Source: Pseudomonadota bacterium (GTDB taxonomy: Bacteria > Pseudomonadota > Gammaproteobacteria > Steroidobacterales > Steroidobacteraceae). From it: 64,000 nucleotides of DNA. Position 1 is the first letter of the stretch, and the number at the start of each line of letters is the position of its first letter. Shown piece after piece: positions 8,713 to 16,910 of the stretch. The stretch is taken from contig JAFEDS010000015.1 of NCBI GenBank assembly GCA_018241505.1, positions 183,757 through 247,756 of the forward strand. Reading direction: 5' to 3'. The position numbers and the translations under genes were made by a program. A model generated the notes under the pieces. The model saw nothing but the letters and a program-made list of their open reading frames with translations, was not told where the DNA came from and searched no databases.

Positions 8713-8740
8713 GGGGTATACCCCTAAGCGAATTAGGGGT
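8713..8740. promoter_or_regulatory. Cluster of GGGGTA/TACCCC half-sites before the NarL-type regulator
   Basis: A perfect 12-bp palindrome GGGGTATACCCC (8713-8724) overlaps a second inverted repeat, ACCCCTAA (8720-8727) and TTAGGGGT (8733-8740), separated by 5 bp. The three half-sites end about 50 bp before the ATG at 8792, where an operator or activator site of a LuxR/NarL regulator would be expected. Binding by the adjacent regulator is inference. Confidence 0.5.
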
Positions 8741-8791
8741 TGCTTTCGCCTATCCTGTCACTTTGTACGATAGAGCTGACAGCGGTCGCGC

Positions 8792-9439
8792 ATGCTGCAA
8801 CGCAAGATACAAGTGCTCCTGGTGGATGCGGAGGATCTGCTTCGGGATGCCCTGTGCGCGCTGATCAACATGGAGCCCGAATTGGCCGTGGCGGCCGTTC
8901 TCCCCGCGGGCACCGCCGTAAAGACCGTATCGGTCCTCTCTGACCCCGACGTTCTCGTTATCGACCTGGCGGCTCCCGACACCGGCGGCCTGGAAACTGT
9001 CAGCGCGGCGCGCAACCGCTGGCCCGCGTTGCCGGTCGTGAACCTGACGTTCAGCCGTGACGACCGCTTGATTGAGAACGCGCTGCGGGCGGGGGTGTTC
9101 GGCTACGTGCTGAAGACAGACACGCGCGCGGAATTCCTGGCGGCCATCCATTCAGCCATTGCCGGCCGGCGCTATGTGAGCCCGTCCATTTTCGAAACAG
9201 TTGTGGACGGGTTCGTGGGTCAGGGACGCAGCAACGAAACCGACGGGTTGAGCGAACGCGAGCGCGAGGTGATGAAGCTGATTGCGCAGGGCCTGCGCAC
9301 ACGCGAAATCGCCACACGTTTGTCAGTCAGTTACAAGACGGTGGAAAAGCATCGCAGCAACCTCATGCGCAAGTTGGGATTGCGCAGCGCCACCGCGGTC
9401 GCGGCCTATGCCATTGCCAACGGCTACGTGCGAATCTAA
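8792..9439 (+). CDS. NarL/FixJ-family response regulator
   Basis: 215 residues. Residues 1-120 form a REC domain with D11, phosphoacceptor D58 (VIDLAAP), T86 and K108. Residues about 150-212 form a LuxR-type HTH (LSEREREVMKLIAQG, then SYKTVEKHRSNLMRKL). No kinase gene is adjacent. It is followed 400 bp later by the PQQ dehydrogenase operon on the same strand, and related regulators commonly control PQQ alcohol dehydrogenases, so it may control that operon (inference). Confidence 0.92.
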   Translation: MLQRKIQVLLVDAEDLLRDALCALINMEPELAVAAVLPAGTAVKTVSVLSDPDVLVIDLAAPDTGGLETVSAARNRWPALPVVNLTFSRDDRLIENALRAGVFGYVLKTDTRAEFLAAIHSAIAGRRYVSPSIFETVVDGFVGQGRSNETDGLSEREREVMKLIAQGLRTREIATRLSVSYKTVEKHRSNLMRKLGLRSATAVAAYAIANGYVRI

Positions 9440-9842
9440 CAAGTCGCCGACCACAGACATGGGTGTTGTTTCTGTCACGTCCGTGCAGCCACGGGCCGAT
9501 TATGGACATTGAGCCAACATCCTGGTAGTGTTTCCCCCAGTCGGCCGGCGGGTATCCATTTATATAACACTGAGGGATTCGACGCAGGCACCGGCTCCCC
9601 GCGCAGCGCCTTGTCGGCGATCGGCGAATCCGCTTTTGTTGTTGTTAATTAAACTGTTGTTGGTCATTGTGAATGCAGCGTGTTAGCTGAGTGTCGCCGT
9701 ATGGCAGCACGGCGGCGCGCGCCATGACGCCACTGTGACACCTGTCACAGCGAGCGCTCTTCTAAAACAGGCAGTTGCGGTCGCGGGCACGGGGATTGCA
9801 CTTCGCGGCAGCGGATCTGGTCCGTCGCCTCGGAGCTCAACC
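9440..9842 (+). other. 403-bp intergenic region upstream of the PQQ dehydrogenase
   Basis: No convincing gene. It holds an AT-rich element with TTAATTAA (9645-9652) between TTGTTGTT and TGTTGTTG runs, and an 18-bp palindrome at 9733-9750. This is the likely promoter and control region of the dehydrogenase operon. Confidence 0.6.
9733..9750. promoter_or_regulatory. Perfect CRP/Clp-type palindrome
   Basis: CTGTGACACCTGTCACAG is an exact inverted repeat. Its core TGTGA-N6-TCACA equals the CRP/FNR-superfamily consensus (CRP, Clp, Vfr). It is centred about 101 bp before the dehydrogenase ATG, compatible with class I activation. The protein that binds it is not in the window. Confidence 0.6.
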
Positions 9843-11642
9843 ATGCCAACTCCAACTTCGCCGTTCATCTGCGGAATCCTGTGCGTGCTCGCCGCAAGCG
9901 TGCAACCAGTCGCCGCGCAGGGCACCGATGGGCAATGGACCACGCCATCCGGAACACTCCAGGGCACGCGCTACAGCAACCTGCAGGACATCAATCCGGC
10001 CAACGCACACTCACTGGTGGAAGAGTTCGCGTTTCCGACCGGTGCACGCGCCAGTCACCAGGGCCAACCGCTCGTGGTCGGATCGATGATGTATATCGTT
10101 ACGCCCTTTCCCGACAAGTTGATTGCAATCGATCTGCACAACCCGGGCGTAGCCCTGTGGACTTTCGATCCGCACGCCCGCGTATATTCACGCGGCGTTG
10201 CATGTTGTGACGTCGACAACCGCGGTGCCGTCTACACCGACGGCAAAATCATCTACAACACCCTGGACGACACGACAGTCGCAGTGGACGCCACGACGGG
10301 TACATTGGTCTGGCGGACTCGCCTGGGCAGTCCCCGCACCGGGGAAACGATTACCGGCGCACCTATCGTAGTCAACGGCAAAGTCATCGTCGGCGATGCG
10401 GGAGGGGAGCTGGGCGTTCGTGGCTGGGTGCAGGCCCTGGACGCGAAGACGGGTCATCCACTTTGGAAAGCGTACAACACCGGCCCTGACTCCGACGTTC
10501 TGATCGGCCCCGCTTTTCACGCCTACTACGCGAAAGATCGGGGCCAGAACCTCGGCTCCACCACATGGCCCGGCACAATGTGGCAGCAGGGTGGCAGCAC
10601 GACGTGGGGCTGGCTCACCTATGACCCGGACCTGAACCTGGTCTACTACGGCACCAGCAACCCCGGTGTCTGGAACCCTGACATGCGGCCGGGCGACAAC
10701 AAGTGGAGCGCGTCCATTGTTGCGCGCAATGCCGACACGGGCCAGGCGGCCTGGGCCTATCAACTGACACCGCACGATGGCTGGGACTACGATGCCATGA
10801 ACGAGAGCATCGTGACCAACCTGACCGTCAACGGCCAGATGCGCAAGGTCGTGGTCCATTTCGACAAGAATGGCTTTGCCTACACACTGGATCGCGCGAC
10901 GGGTCAAGCGCTGGTCGCGCAGAAGTTCGGCAATGTCACCTGGGCGGATCACATCGACCTGACGACGGGCGCGCCGGCTGTGCTCTCGCAGCCGCATGAG
11001 GGGGTGATTGCGAAGAACATCTGTCCGTCGCCGCTCGGCGCCAAGGAGTTTGTACCTGCCGCCTTTTCACCCAAAACGCAGCTCTTCTATGTACCGGCCA
11101 TCAACGCCTGCGACGACCTCGAGCCGTTGAAAGCCCGCTACATCGCCGGAAGTCCCTTCATGGGCGCCAACATCCAACTAATGCCGGGGCCGGGTGGCAA
11201 CTTCGGCGAGTTGATTGCCTGGGATGCCGCCAAAGGAACGCGCGTGTGGAGTGTGACCGAGCCGTTGCCGATCTACGGCGGGGTCCTGGCCACTGCCGGC
11301 GGCGTCATCTTCTACGGCACACTGGACAAATGGTTCAAGGCGGTTGACGCCGGCACGGGACAGTTGCTGTTCCAGAAGCAACTCGAGTGCGGCATTGTCG
11401 GCAATCCGATCAGCTACACCGCACCCGACGGTAAGCAACGGGTCGCGATCTACAGCGGCGTGGGTTGGCTCGCCGGTGGATTTGCCGGCGGACCCTGCCC
11501 GGGCGGCGGCACGCACGATTCTGAATCGCGCACAACCAACGCAGCGCCACTCGCGGCCGCCATCGACAATCTGCCGACCTCGGGAGCGGCGGTCACGAGC
11601 ACCGTTACGAGCGGGCGGGTGCACGTTTTCAAGTTGCCTTGA
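9843..11642 (+). CDS. PQQ-dependent alcohol dehydrogenase, lanthanide-type signature
   Basis: 599 residues from ATG 9843 with a Sec signal peptide (cut near VAA-Q). It is a quinoprotein beta-propeller with the vicinal disulfide Cys pair C121-C122, metal/PQQ ligands E189 (GGE), N273 (TSNPG) and catalytic D315 in GWDYDAMN. The extra Asp two residues on (D317) is the mark of lanthanide-dependent XoxF/PedH-type enzymes; calcium enzymes have Ala or Ser there. The periplasmic enzyme oxidises primary alcohols, passing electrons to a cytochrome c, and one is encoded two genes downstream. The stop overlaps a possible TTG start of the next gene. The substrate (methanol or longer alcohol) cannot be read from the sequence. 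Confidence 0.93.
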   Translation: MPTPTSPFICGILCVLAASVQPVAAQGTDGQWTTPSGTLQGTRYSNLQDINPANAHSLVEEFAFPTGARASHQGQPLVVGSMMYIVTPFPDKLIAIDLHNPGVALWTFDPHARVYSRGVACCDVDNRGAVYTDGKIIYNTLDDTTVAVDATTGTLVWRTRLGSPRTGETITGAPIVVNGKVIVGDAGGELGVRGWVQALDAKTGHPLWKAYNTGPDSDVLIGPAFHAYYAKDRGQNLGSTTWPGTMWQQGGSTTWGWLTYDPDLNLVYYGTSNPGVWNPDMRPGDNKWSASIVARNADTGQAAWAYQLTPHDGWDYDAMNESIVTNLTVNGQMRKVVVHFDKNGFAYTLDRATGQALVAQKFGNVTWADHIDLTTGAPAVLSQPHEGVIAKNICPSPLGAKEFVPAAFSPKTQLFYVPAINACDDLEPLKARYIAGSPFMGANIQLMPGPGGNFGELIAWDAAKGTRVWSVTEPLPIYGGVLATAGGVIFYGTLDKWFKAVDAGTGQLLFQKQLECGIVGNPISYTAPDGKQRVAIYSGVGWLAGGFAGGPCPGGGTHDSESRTTNAAPLAAAIDNLPTSGAAVTSTVTSGRVHVFKLP

Positions 11643-11653
11643 GATTGGCAAAC

Positions 11654-12442
11654 ATGGGGACCGTTGACTCCAACACGCGGCGCAGGTCCCGGTTCTGGCT
11701 TGCAGCCACACTAGCCGTCTGTGCAGACCCGAATTCCTTGCCGCTGTCCAATCAAAAGCTACAGGGCTTCGAGAACGTCATCGCCGCCCTGATCGCCACC
11801 GACCTGCACAGGACGGTGCGCTACACCTGGTATCCCATGCGGCGAGGGTTCTTGCGCAAGACACTCAACGCACGGCTGTGCGACGTGGTGATGGGGCTGC
11901 CTGCCGATCTGGAGGGTGTTGCCACGACCCGCCCCTACTACAGCTCGACCTACGTTTTCGTAAGCTCGCGCCAGGGCTCCTGGCAGCCGGCCGGCCTGGA
12001 TGATCCGGCTCTGAGTCACAAGAAGATCGGTCTGCCGATCATCGGCGCTGAAGGGTCGAATGCGCCCCCGGCCATGGCGCTGGCGGCGCGCGGTCTGGGA
12101 GCCAACGTGGTGGGCTATCCGGTCTGGGCCAGCGACTCCGAATCAACACCGCAGGGCCGGCTCGTGGATGCGGTGACCACGGGACGGATTGACACGGCGA
12201 TCGTGTGGGGGCCCGTCGGCGGCTACTTTGCGCAACACCGCCGCAACCCCCTCCTCGTCAGCCCGATCGCCCGCGATCCCCGCTTACCCGAGCTGACATT
12301 CCAATTTCCCATCGCAATCGGCGTGCGGCGCGGCGAAGAAGCGTTGCGAGATGAGATCCAGGAGGTCATTGACCGCCGTCAATCCGACATCAACGCCGTT
12401 CTGAAGCGCTACGGCGTTCCTCTGACTCACGACAGGAGCTGA
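11654..12442 (+). CDS. MxaJ/XoxJ-like periplasmic binding protein of quinoprotein dehydrogenases
   Basis: 262 residues from ATG 11654; a TTG at 11639 overlapping the dehydrogenase stop by 4 bp is an alternative. After a signal-like N-terminus comes CADPNSLPLSN and GFEN, the hallmark opening of the quinoprotein-associated SBP family that includes MxaJ and XoxJ. The two-lobe solute-binding fold spans the rest. In characterised systems the J protein assists activation or maturation of the dehydrogenase rather than transport. Position between dehydrogenase and cytochrome genes matches the xoxFJG/mxaFJG order, with F-J-G on one strand. Confidence 0.88.
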   Translation: MGTVDSNTRRRSRFWLAATLAVCADPNSLPLSNQKLQGFENVIAALIATDLHRTVRYTWYPMRRGFLRKTLNARLCDVVMGLPADLEGVATTRPYYSSTYVFVSSRQGSWQPAGLDDPALSHKKIGLPIIGAEGSNAPPAMALAARGLGANVVGYPVWASDSESTPQGRLVDAVTTGRIDTAIVWGPVGGYFAQHRRNPLLVSPIARDPRLPELTFQFPIAIGVRRGEEALRDEIQEVIDRRQSDINAVLKRYGVPLTHDRS

Positions 12443-12444
12443 TC

Positions 12445-12789
12445 ATGCGGTTAATCATGAGCTTGTCTGCAATCGTCCTCGGCCTGGCCTTCTCCCAAGC
12501 GAGCTCCTCACTTACGCCGGCTGGGGAGGGCCGGCGACTGTTTCTCGAATACAACTGTTACAGTTGCCATGGTAACCGTGCGCAGGGAGGCATGGGTCCC
12601 AGGATCGTGCATGCGGAAGCCGGTGACTTGAGCGAAGTGGTGCGGGAGGGGGGCGATTCCGGCATGCTCTCCTATGGGAGCCTCCTGAGCACGACGGACA
12701 TCAACAACCTGTTTGCTTATCTGTCGAGCATCGGTACTCCGAACGAGCCGATGTTCTATGACTGGTGGGTGCCGGTACCGACGAAATGA
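12445..12789 (+). CDS. Small cytochrome c, probable electron acceptor of the PQQ dehydrogenase
   Basis: 114 residues starting at ATG 12445, 2 bp after the previous stop, with a good Shine-Dalgarno (AGGAG). It has a signal peptide, a single haem site C38-YS-C41-H42, and a later Met-containing segment (GMLSYG) that could supply the axial ligand. The class I fold is shorter than MxaG/XoxG (about 170-200 residues) but resembles the minimal cytochromes c paired with quinoprotein dehydrogenases. Operon position supports the acceptor role. Confidence 0.88.
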   Translation: MRLIMSLSAIVLGLAFSQASSSLTPAGEGRRLFLEYNCYSCHGNRAQGGMGPRIVHAEAGDLSEVVREGGDSGMLSYGSLLSTTDINNLFAYLSSIGTPNEPMFYDWWVPVPTK

Positions 12790-12795
12790 GGGGTG

Positions 12796-13395
12796 TCAGC
12801 GGTTGTCCGCTGAGCCTACCTGCGCGATGATCGGCTCCCAGTGAATGGTGACTTCCGGCACCACCGTAAGCTGTGTCTTTCCCTGCAGGCCCACAATGGT
12901 CGGAGGGCCATAGTGACCGGCGGACAGCCTATAAATTGCGGCGGTACGCTGATTGAAATCAATCAACCAGACTTCCGGCACACCTGCTCGCTCGTAAACA
13001 GGGATTTTCCGCCGCCGGTCATAGCGCGCGGTGCCGGGTGAAAGAACCTCAGCAAGCCAATCCGGCGCGCCCCGCAGTCCGCGAGAATCCACTTTCCCGA
13101 CGTCGCCGGTGATGAAGACATCGGGTTGGACAACGGTGTCCACCTCATCGTCCGGTTCATCGGATTTCGGCAGTCGAACATCGAGCGGCGCGATGCACAC
13201 GCGCCAGTGTGTTCCCTCCAAGGCGCGCCGAATCTGGTATGACAGCTCGACAATGATCGACTGGTGCGACCAGGTCGGCGACGGCGGCTCTTTCACATAG
13301 GCCGTCCCATCGAGCAGCTCATCACCTGAGGTTCTGGACCACATCAGGTAGTCGCTGTAGGTGTGTTGCTGCGAATCGCGTTTGAGCACTGTCAT
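12796..13395 (-). CDS. Uma2-family (DUF820) restriction-endonuclease-like protein, copy 1
   Basis: 199 residues with the Uma2 layout: HTYSDYLMW head, PLDVRLP strand, QPDVFI (D92), AEVLSP (E116) and K130 in a PD-(D/E)XK-like core, then VYERAGVPEVWLID. The biological role of this family is unknown; nuclease activity is predicted only from the fold. It is convergent with the dehydrogenase operon (6 bp apart). A 12-nt box, GGCGTAAGCTGC (+ strand 13400-13411), sits exactly 4 nt before the ATG, as in copies 2 and 3. Confidence 0.9.
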   Translation of the reverse strand: MTVLKRDSQQHTYSDYLMWSRTSGDELLDGTAYVKEPPSPTWSHQSIIVELSYQIRRALEGTHWRVCIAPLDVRLPKSDEPDDEVDTVVQPDVFITGDVGKVDSRGLRGAPDWLAEVLSPGTARYDRRRKIPVYERAGVPEVWLIDFNQRTAAIYRLSAGHYGPPTIVGLQGKTQLTVVPEVTIHWEPIIAQVGSADNR

Positions 13396-13612
13396 GTCTG
13401 CAGCTTACGCCGAGCGGAGGGGCTTGAATCGGGATTTATGGGCCGTTATTCGAAACTGCCTCCGTACAATTTCGACGCATCATCTGACGTTTGCTTCGAC
13501 GTCGCGCGAAGCGTCGAGTGCGGCACGGAGATACAGATTGCGGCAACTCATGGCGGACTCGGCGTCTGCTTTCGGTAATCGTTTCCAGGCACCCAATTCA
13601 GTCTTCGAAGAC

Positions 13613-14353
13613 ATGAGTAACGCTTTCACACAGTCCCCCATCCTGAATGGCCACATCCTGGTGCGGCGCAAGACGGCTCACCGGCAACACCTCGCAACTG
13701 CAATCGTGATCGCGCTGGTGGTCATCGCGGGCTTTTGGAGAAGCTACTACTTCAAAGCTCTATATCCCACCCAGGAGCCGTTGACGCTGCTCGTACATAT
13801 CCATGGCGCGCTCATGTCTGCCTGGATTGTGTTGCTGATTGCGCAAATCCTCCTGGTAGCTGCGGGGCGCACCGATCTGCATCGCCGTGCCGGAAGGTTT
13901 GGAATCGGGCTTCTTGCCGCGATAGCGGCCGTGGCCATTCCGACTATGCTGGCCGCCGCACGTCTCGGTGGGAACCATATGCCAGGACCGGTCTATCCAG
14001 GACTCGCTCTGGTCATCGGCCTCCTGTTTTCCTTTCTGGCTCTGGCCACTGCAGGGCTTCTGCTGGTGCGGCGTCCCGATTTTCACCAGAGGCTCATGAT
14101 TGTGGCTGCAATAGCGGCCATGGAAGCCGGCACCAGCCGGATCCCGCTTGCTGTCTTTGACAGCCTGCTGAGCATCCACGTTGCAAATGACTCCATCTTG
14201 CTGTTGGTTGTTGTCTACGACACTGTCAGACATCGCCGGCTGCACCCGGCCTTTCTTTGGGGCGCGGTGTTTCTGGTTGGGATGCAGACTCTGACGGCCT
14301 GGGTCTCGGGCACAGGCATCTGGCTGCGACTGGCGCACCAGATCGTGGGCTGA
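13613..14353 (+). CDS. Multi-pass membrane protein of unknown function
   Basis: 246 residues from ATG 13613. Several in-frame ATGs lie upstream, but this one begins a normal soluble N-terminus before the first TM. About seven hydrophobic segments are visible, with conserved-looking polar features HIHGALMSAW, DLHRRAGRFG and DFHQRLM, including membrane-face His residues as in DUF420/DUF2306-like proteins. It is alone on its strand and convergent with the ABC ATPase gene (20 bp). Function not recognised. Confidence 0.75.
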   Translation: MSNAFTQSPILNGHILVRRKTAHRQHLATAIVIALVVIAGFWRSYYFKALYPTQEPLTLLVHIHGALMSAWIVLLIAQILLVAAGRTDLHRRAGRFGIGLLAAIAAVAIPTMLAAARLGGNHMPGPVYPGLALVIGLLFSFLALATAGLLLVRRPDFHQRLMIVAAIAAMEAGTSRIPLAVFDSLLSIHVANDSILLLVVVYDTVRHRRLHPAFLWGAVFLVGMQTLTAWVSGTGIWLRLAHQIVG

Positions 14354-14373
14354 TACGGCGCCACCCCCTTGAA

Positions 14374-15135
14374 TCAAGACGGTGGTTCGTCGAGCTCGAC
14401 GCCGAGCTGCCGCAGGATGGCAATGCGCAATTGCTGCGCGTCGGGGCTGGAGAGTTTGCGCGGATGCTGGAACGGAACGTCGAACGTGGCTCGAATGCGA
14501 GTGGGCCGTTCCGAGAGTACGTGAATGCGATCGGCCAGGTGAATGGCTTCCTCGACATCGTGTGTGACGAGAATGACGGTATGGCGCTCCGTTCTCAGGA
14601 TACGCAGCAGCTCATTTCGCACTCGCAGGCTCATGAGCGCATCGAGCGCGGAGAATGGCTCATCCATGTAGAGGATGTCCGGCTTGACCACCAGTGCCCG
14701 TGCGAGCTCGGCGCGCTTGAGCATGCCGCCGGAGAGCTCGTGCGGATAGCTGTGCTCGAATCCCTGCAGGCCGACCAGGCCGGCGTAATGATCCGCGATC
14801 CGCGTCTGCTCCGATCTGTTGAGTGCCTCCAGACCGAAGGACAGGTTCTCGCGCACAGTGAGCCAGGGAAACACGGAACCCTGTTGGGATATCAGGATCC
14901 CTTTCGAGTTGGCATTGAGCCGGACTTCGCCGTCGATGGTGACCGAACCCACATCCGGTCGAATGAATCCCGCCATCAGGTTCAACAGCGTCGATTTGCC
15001 ACAGCCGGAGGGTCCCACCAGCGCAATGAACTCGCCCTCGCCCACGGTCAGATTCACGTTGGCTATGACCGGCAGAGGCCCCTTCTCTGAGGGGAAGCTC
15101 TTGCCGAGGTCGCGGATTTCGATCTTAGTGGGCAT
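14374..15135 (-). CDS. ABC transporter ATP-binding protein (nitrate/sulfonate/taurine type)
   Basis: 253 residues: Walker A GPSGCGKST (41-49), Q-loop ISQQG, signature LSGGM (134-138), Walker B ILYMDEP (154-160) and switch His in LVTHD. It resembles SsuB/TauB/NrtD. It overlaps the permease gene by 11 bp and is the last gene of the 17935-14374 cluster. It energises uptake of the ligand of the binding protein at 16910-17935. Confidence 0.93.
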   Translation of the reverse strand: MPTKIEIRDLGKSFPSEKGPLPVIANVNLTVGEGEFIALVGPSGCGKSTLLNLMAGFIRPDVGSVTIDGEVRLNANSKGILISQQGSVFPWLTVRENLSFGLEALNRSEQTRIADHYAGLVGLQGFEHSYPHELSGGMLKRAELARALVVKPDILYMDEPFSALDALMSLRVRNELLRILRTERHTVILVTHDVEEAIHLADRIHVLSERPTRIRATFDVPFQHPRKLSSPDAQQLRIAILRQLGVELDEPPS

Positions 15136-15883
15136 AACGCCACCTGACCCAGCGGACCCCTTCCAACATTCGCATGATACCGTCCAACGCCAAGCCGATG
15201 AGACCGATAATGATCATGCCCGCGATCACCAGATCGTAGCGATTACCGGCATTGCGTGCGTCGATGATCATGTATCCGAGGCCCGAGTGCAGCGCGATCA
15301 TTTCAGCGGCCACAACCACGAGCCATGCGACACCCAACCCTATGCGCATGCCAACCAGGATCTGAGGCAACACGGCAGGGATCACCACACGCAGGAACAA
15401 TGTGCGGCGCGAGACACTGAAGTTCTCCGCGGCGCGCAAGTAGCGTTTCTCGATAGTGTGTACGCCGACGATTGTCTGCACGATCATCGGGAACACCGAG
15501 GAAATGAAGATGAGATAGATAGGAGACGCATCGCCCACACCGAACCAGAGAATGGCGATCGGAATCCAGGCGATGGGCGAGATGGGCCGCAGGATCTGCA
15601 CGATCGGATTGAGCGTTGAGAACGCTCCGCGCACCCATCCCATCCACAGGCCCAGGGGGATGGCCACGCAGACCGCGAGACCGAAACCGACAGCCACTCT
15701 CATCAGGGAGGCGCCGATGTGAACCCAGAGACTTCCGTCCTTCGCCAGCTCCCATGCGCCGGCGAGCACCGCCATTGGCGTTGGGAATATGACACTGTGC
15801 GTGGCTGCGACAACGAGCCACCACAGTGCTATCAGCACTGCGATGACGAGCGCAGAAGACCAGGAATCCTTCAGGCGATGCAT
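15125..15883 (-). CDS. ABC transporter permease (SsuC/TauC-like)
   Basis: 252 residues from ATG 15883; the frame is open further upstream (to 16000), so a longer form overlapping the cupredoxin gene is possible. Six TM segments are predicted, with the BPD inner-membrane EAA-type loop (AAENFSVSRRTLFLRVVIPAVLP). It overlaps the ATPase gene. It belongs with the NMT1/SsuA-like binding protein three genes upstream, the Sco and cupredoxin genes lying between them. Confidence 0.9.
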   Translation of the reverse strand: MHRLKDSWSSALVIAVLIALWWLVVAATHSVIFPTPMAVLAGAWELAKDGSLWVHIGASLMRVAVGFGLAVCVAIPLGLWMGWVRGAFSTLNPIVQILRPISPIAWIPIAILWFGVGDASPIYLIFISSVFPMIVQTIVGVHTIEKRYLRAAENFSVSRRTLFLRVVIPAVLPQILVGMRIGLGVAWLVVVAAEMIALHSGLGYMIIDARNAGNRYDLVIAGMIIIGLIGLALDGIMRMLEGVRWVRWRYAH

Positions 15884-15923
15884 GCGCGAGCGTGTCTGGA
15901 GGGGGCTGGTGAAATCGACATCA

Positions 15924-16340
15924 TCAAAGCCTTCTGAGCCAATTGCGGGCGCGCCAGGAGACGCGGGCCCACGGGGTAGCTGGATAGGAATCGACCACAA
16001 TGGTCATCTGCCCACTGGCGTGAGCGGTGCAGGCGAATTGATATTCCGCGGCGCGCTCAAACGGTAGTGAGAAGCTCTGGCCCGGCATCATCAGCGTGGG
16101 ACCAAAAGTCTGGGGCACGTCGTCGTGGTTTTTGAGGACGAGAACATCACGCACACCCACAGTGAGATAGATGTGGTCGGGCAGTGTCTCGATTTTCTCG
16201 CCGGCCATGCGCCGTGCCCAGGTGCCCTTGGGGATTTCAAACACCTGGTCGTGGGAGGGGGCGGAAACCGGAATGAGCGCCACCACGGCCAGTGCGAGGG
16301 AAAGTACCGCTGCAAATACAAGGAGTGTCCGCCTGCCCAC
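15924..16340 (-). CDS. Exported cupredoxin-like protein
   Basis: 138 residues with an uncleaved or cleaved N-terminal hydrophobic segment (residues 4-26). The C-terminal half has the type-1 copper ligand set: H72 in KNHDDVPQTFG, then C104, H107 and M112 in CTAHASGQM. It therefore should bind one copper in the periplasm. It lies 3 bp downstream of the Sco gene, which suggests that copper is handed between the two, and just upstream of the permease gene. Confidence 0.8.
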   Translation of the reverse strand: MGRRTLLVFAAVLSLALAVVALIPVSAPSHDQVFEIPKGTWARRMAGEKIETLPDHIYLTVGVRDVLVLKNHDDVPQTFGPTLMMPGQSFSLPFERAAEYQFACTAHASGQMTIVVDSYPATPWARVSWRARNWLRRL

Positions 16341-16343
16341 CGG

Positions 16344-16910
16344 TTACTCGTGCAGCAGGATGTTGAGATCGTTCACGAAATCATCCGCGCTGTGCCCATA
16401 AGGCATCAGCGTCCGGATCCGTCCGTTACGATCCAACAGGTAGGTGAATGATGAATGATCGTACACGTACGACTTCTCGTACGGAATCTTCTTCGCGGTG
16501 ACGCCGTAGTCCTTGCGTACCTGTTCGAGTTGCTGCGCGGTGCCCGTGCCACCCACGAAGGTTGGGTCGAAGTTGGCCAGGAATTGTTTGAGGCGCGCGG
16601 GCGTGTCGCGTTCCGGATCGACCGTGACATAGACAACCTGAACAGCCGCGGCCGCTGAGCCCAGCTTGCGCATCGCCAGTGCGAAGGTATGTAGTGTGAC
16701 GGGACATACGGCCGTGCAGGAGGAATAGCCGAAAGCAAGCAGAACCACTTTGCCGTGATAGTGGTTGAGGTTCAGTGTTTGTCCGTCCGTTCCCTGGAGA
16801 GAGAATTCGGGGGCCGGGCGCGGTGGCTCGAATACGCCTGACTTGAATGCTCCCGGGGCGGCGGCGCTGACGCTCACCATGCAAGCCAACAGCAGTGTCG
16901 CGATCCTCAT
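16344..16910 (-). CDS. SCO1/SenC-family copper chaperone/thiol protein
   Basis: 188 residues with a signal peptide and thioredoxin-like fold. C65 and C69 (CTAVCP) and H152 (YDHSS) are the Sco copper ligands. Family members load copper into cytochrome oxidase CuA or reduce its cysteines. Here no oxidase genes are nearby; instead it sits inside an ABC/TonB cluster next to a cupredoxin, with a TAATG overlap to the binding-protein gene. Delivery of copper to or from the transported compound is a hypothesis. Confidence 0.9.
   Translation of the reverse strand: MRIATLLLACMVSVSAAAPGAFKSGVFEPPRPAPEFSLQGTDGQTLNLNHYHGKVVLLAFGYSSCTAVCPVTLHTFALAMRKLGSAAAAVQVVYVTVDPERDTPARLKQFLANFDPTFVGGTGTAQQLEQVRKDYGVTAKKIPYEKSYVYDHSSFTYLLDRNGRIRTLMPYGHSADDFVNDLNILLHE

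Noticed and set aside
14257-15090. 277-codon plus-strand frame opposite the ABC ATPase
   Set aside because: Antisense to a gene with full Walker motifs; no protein features.
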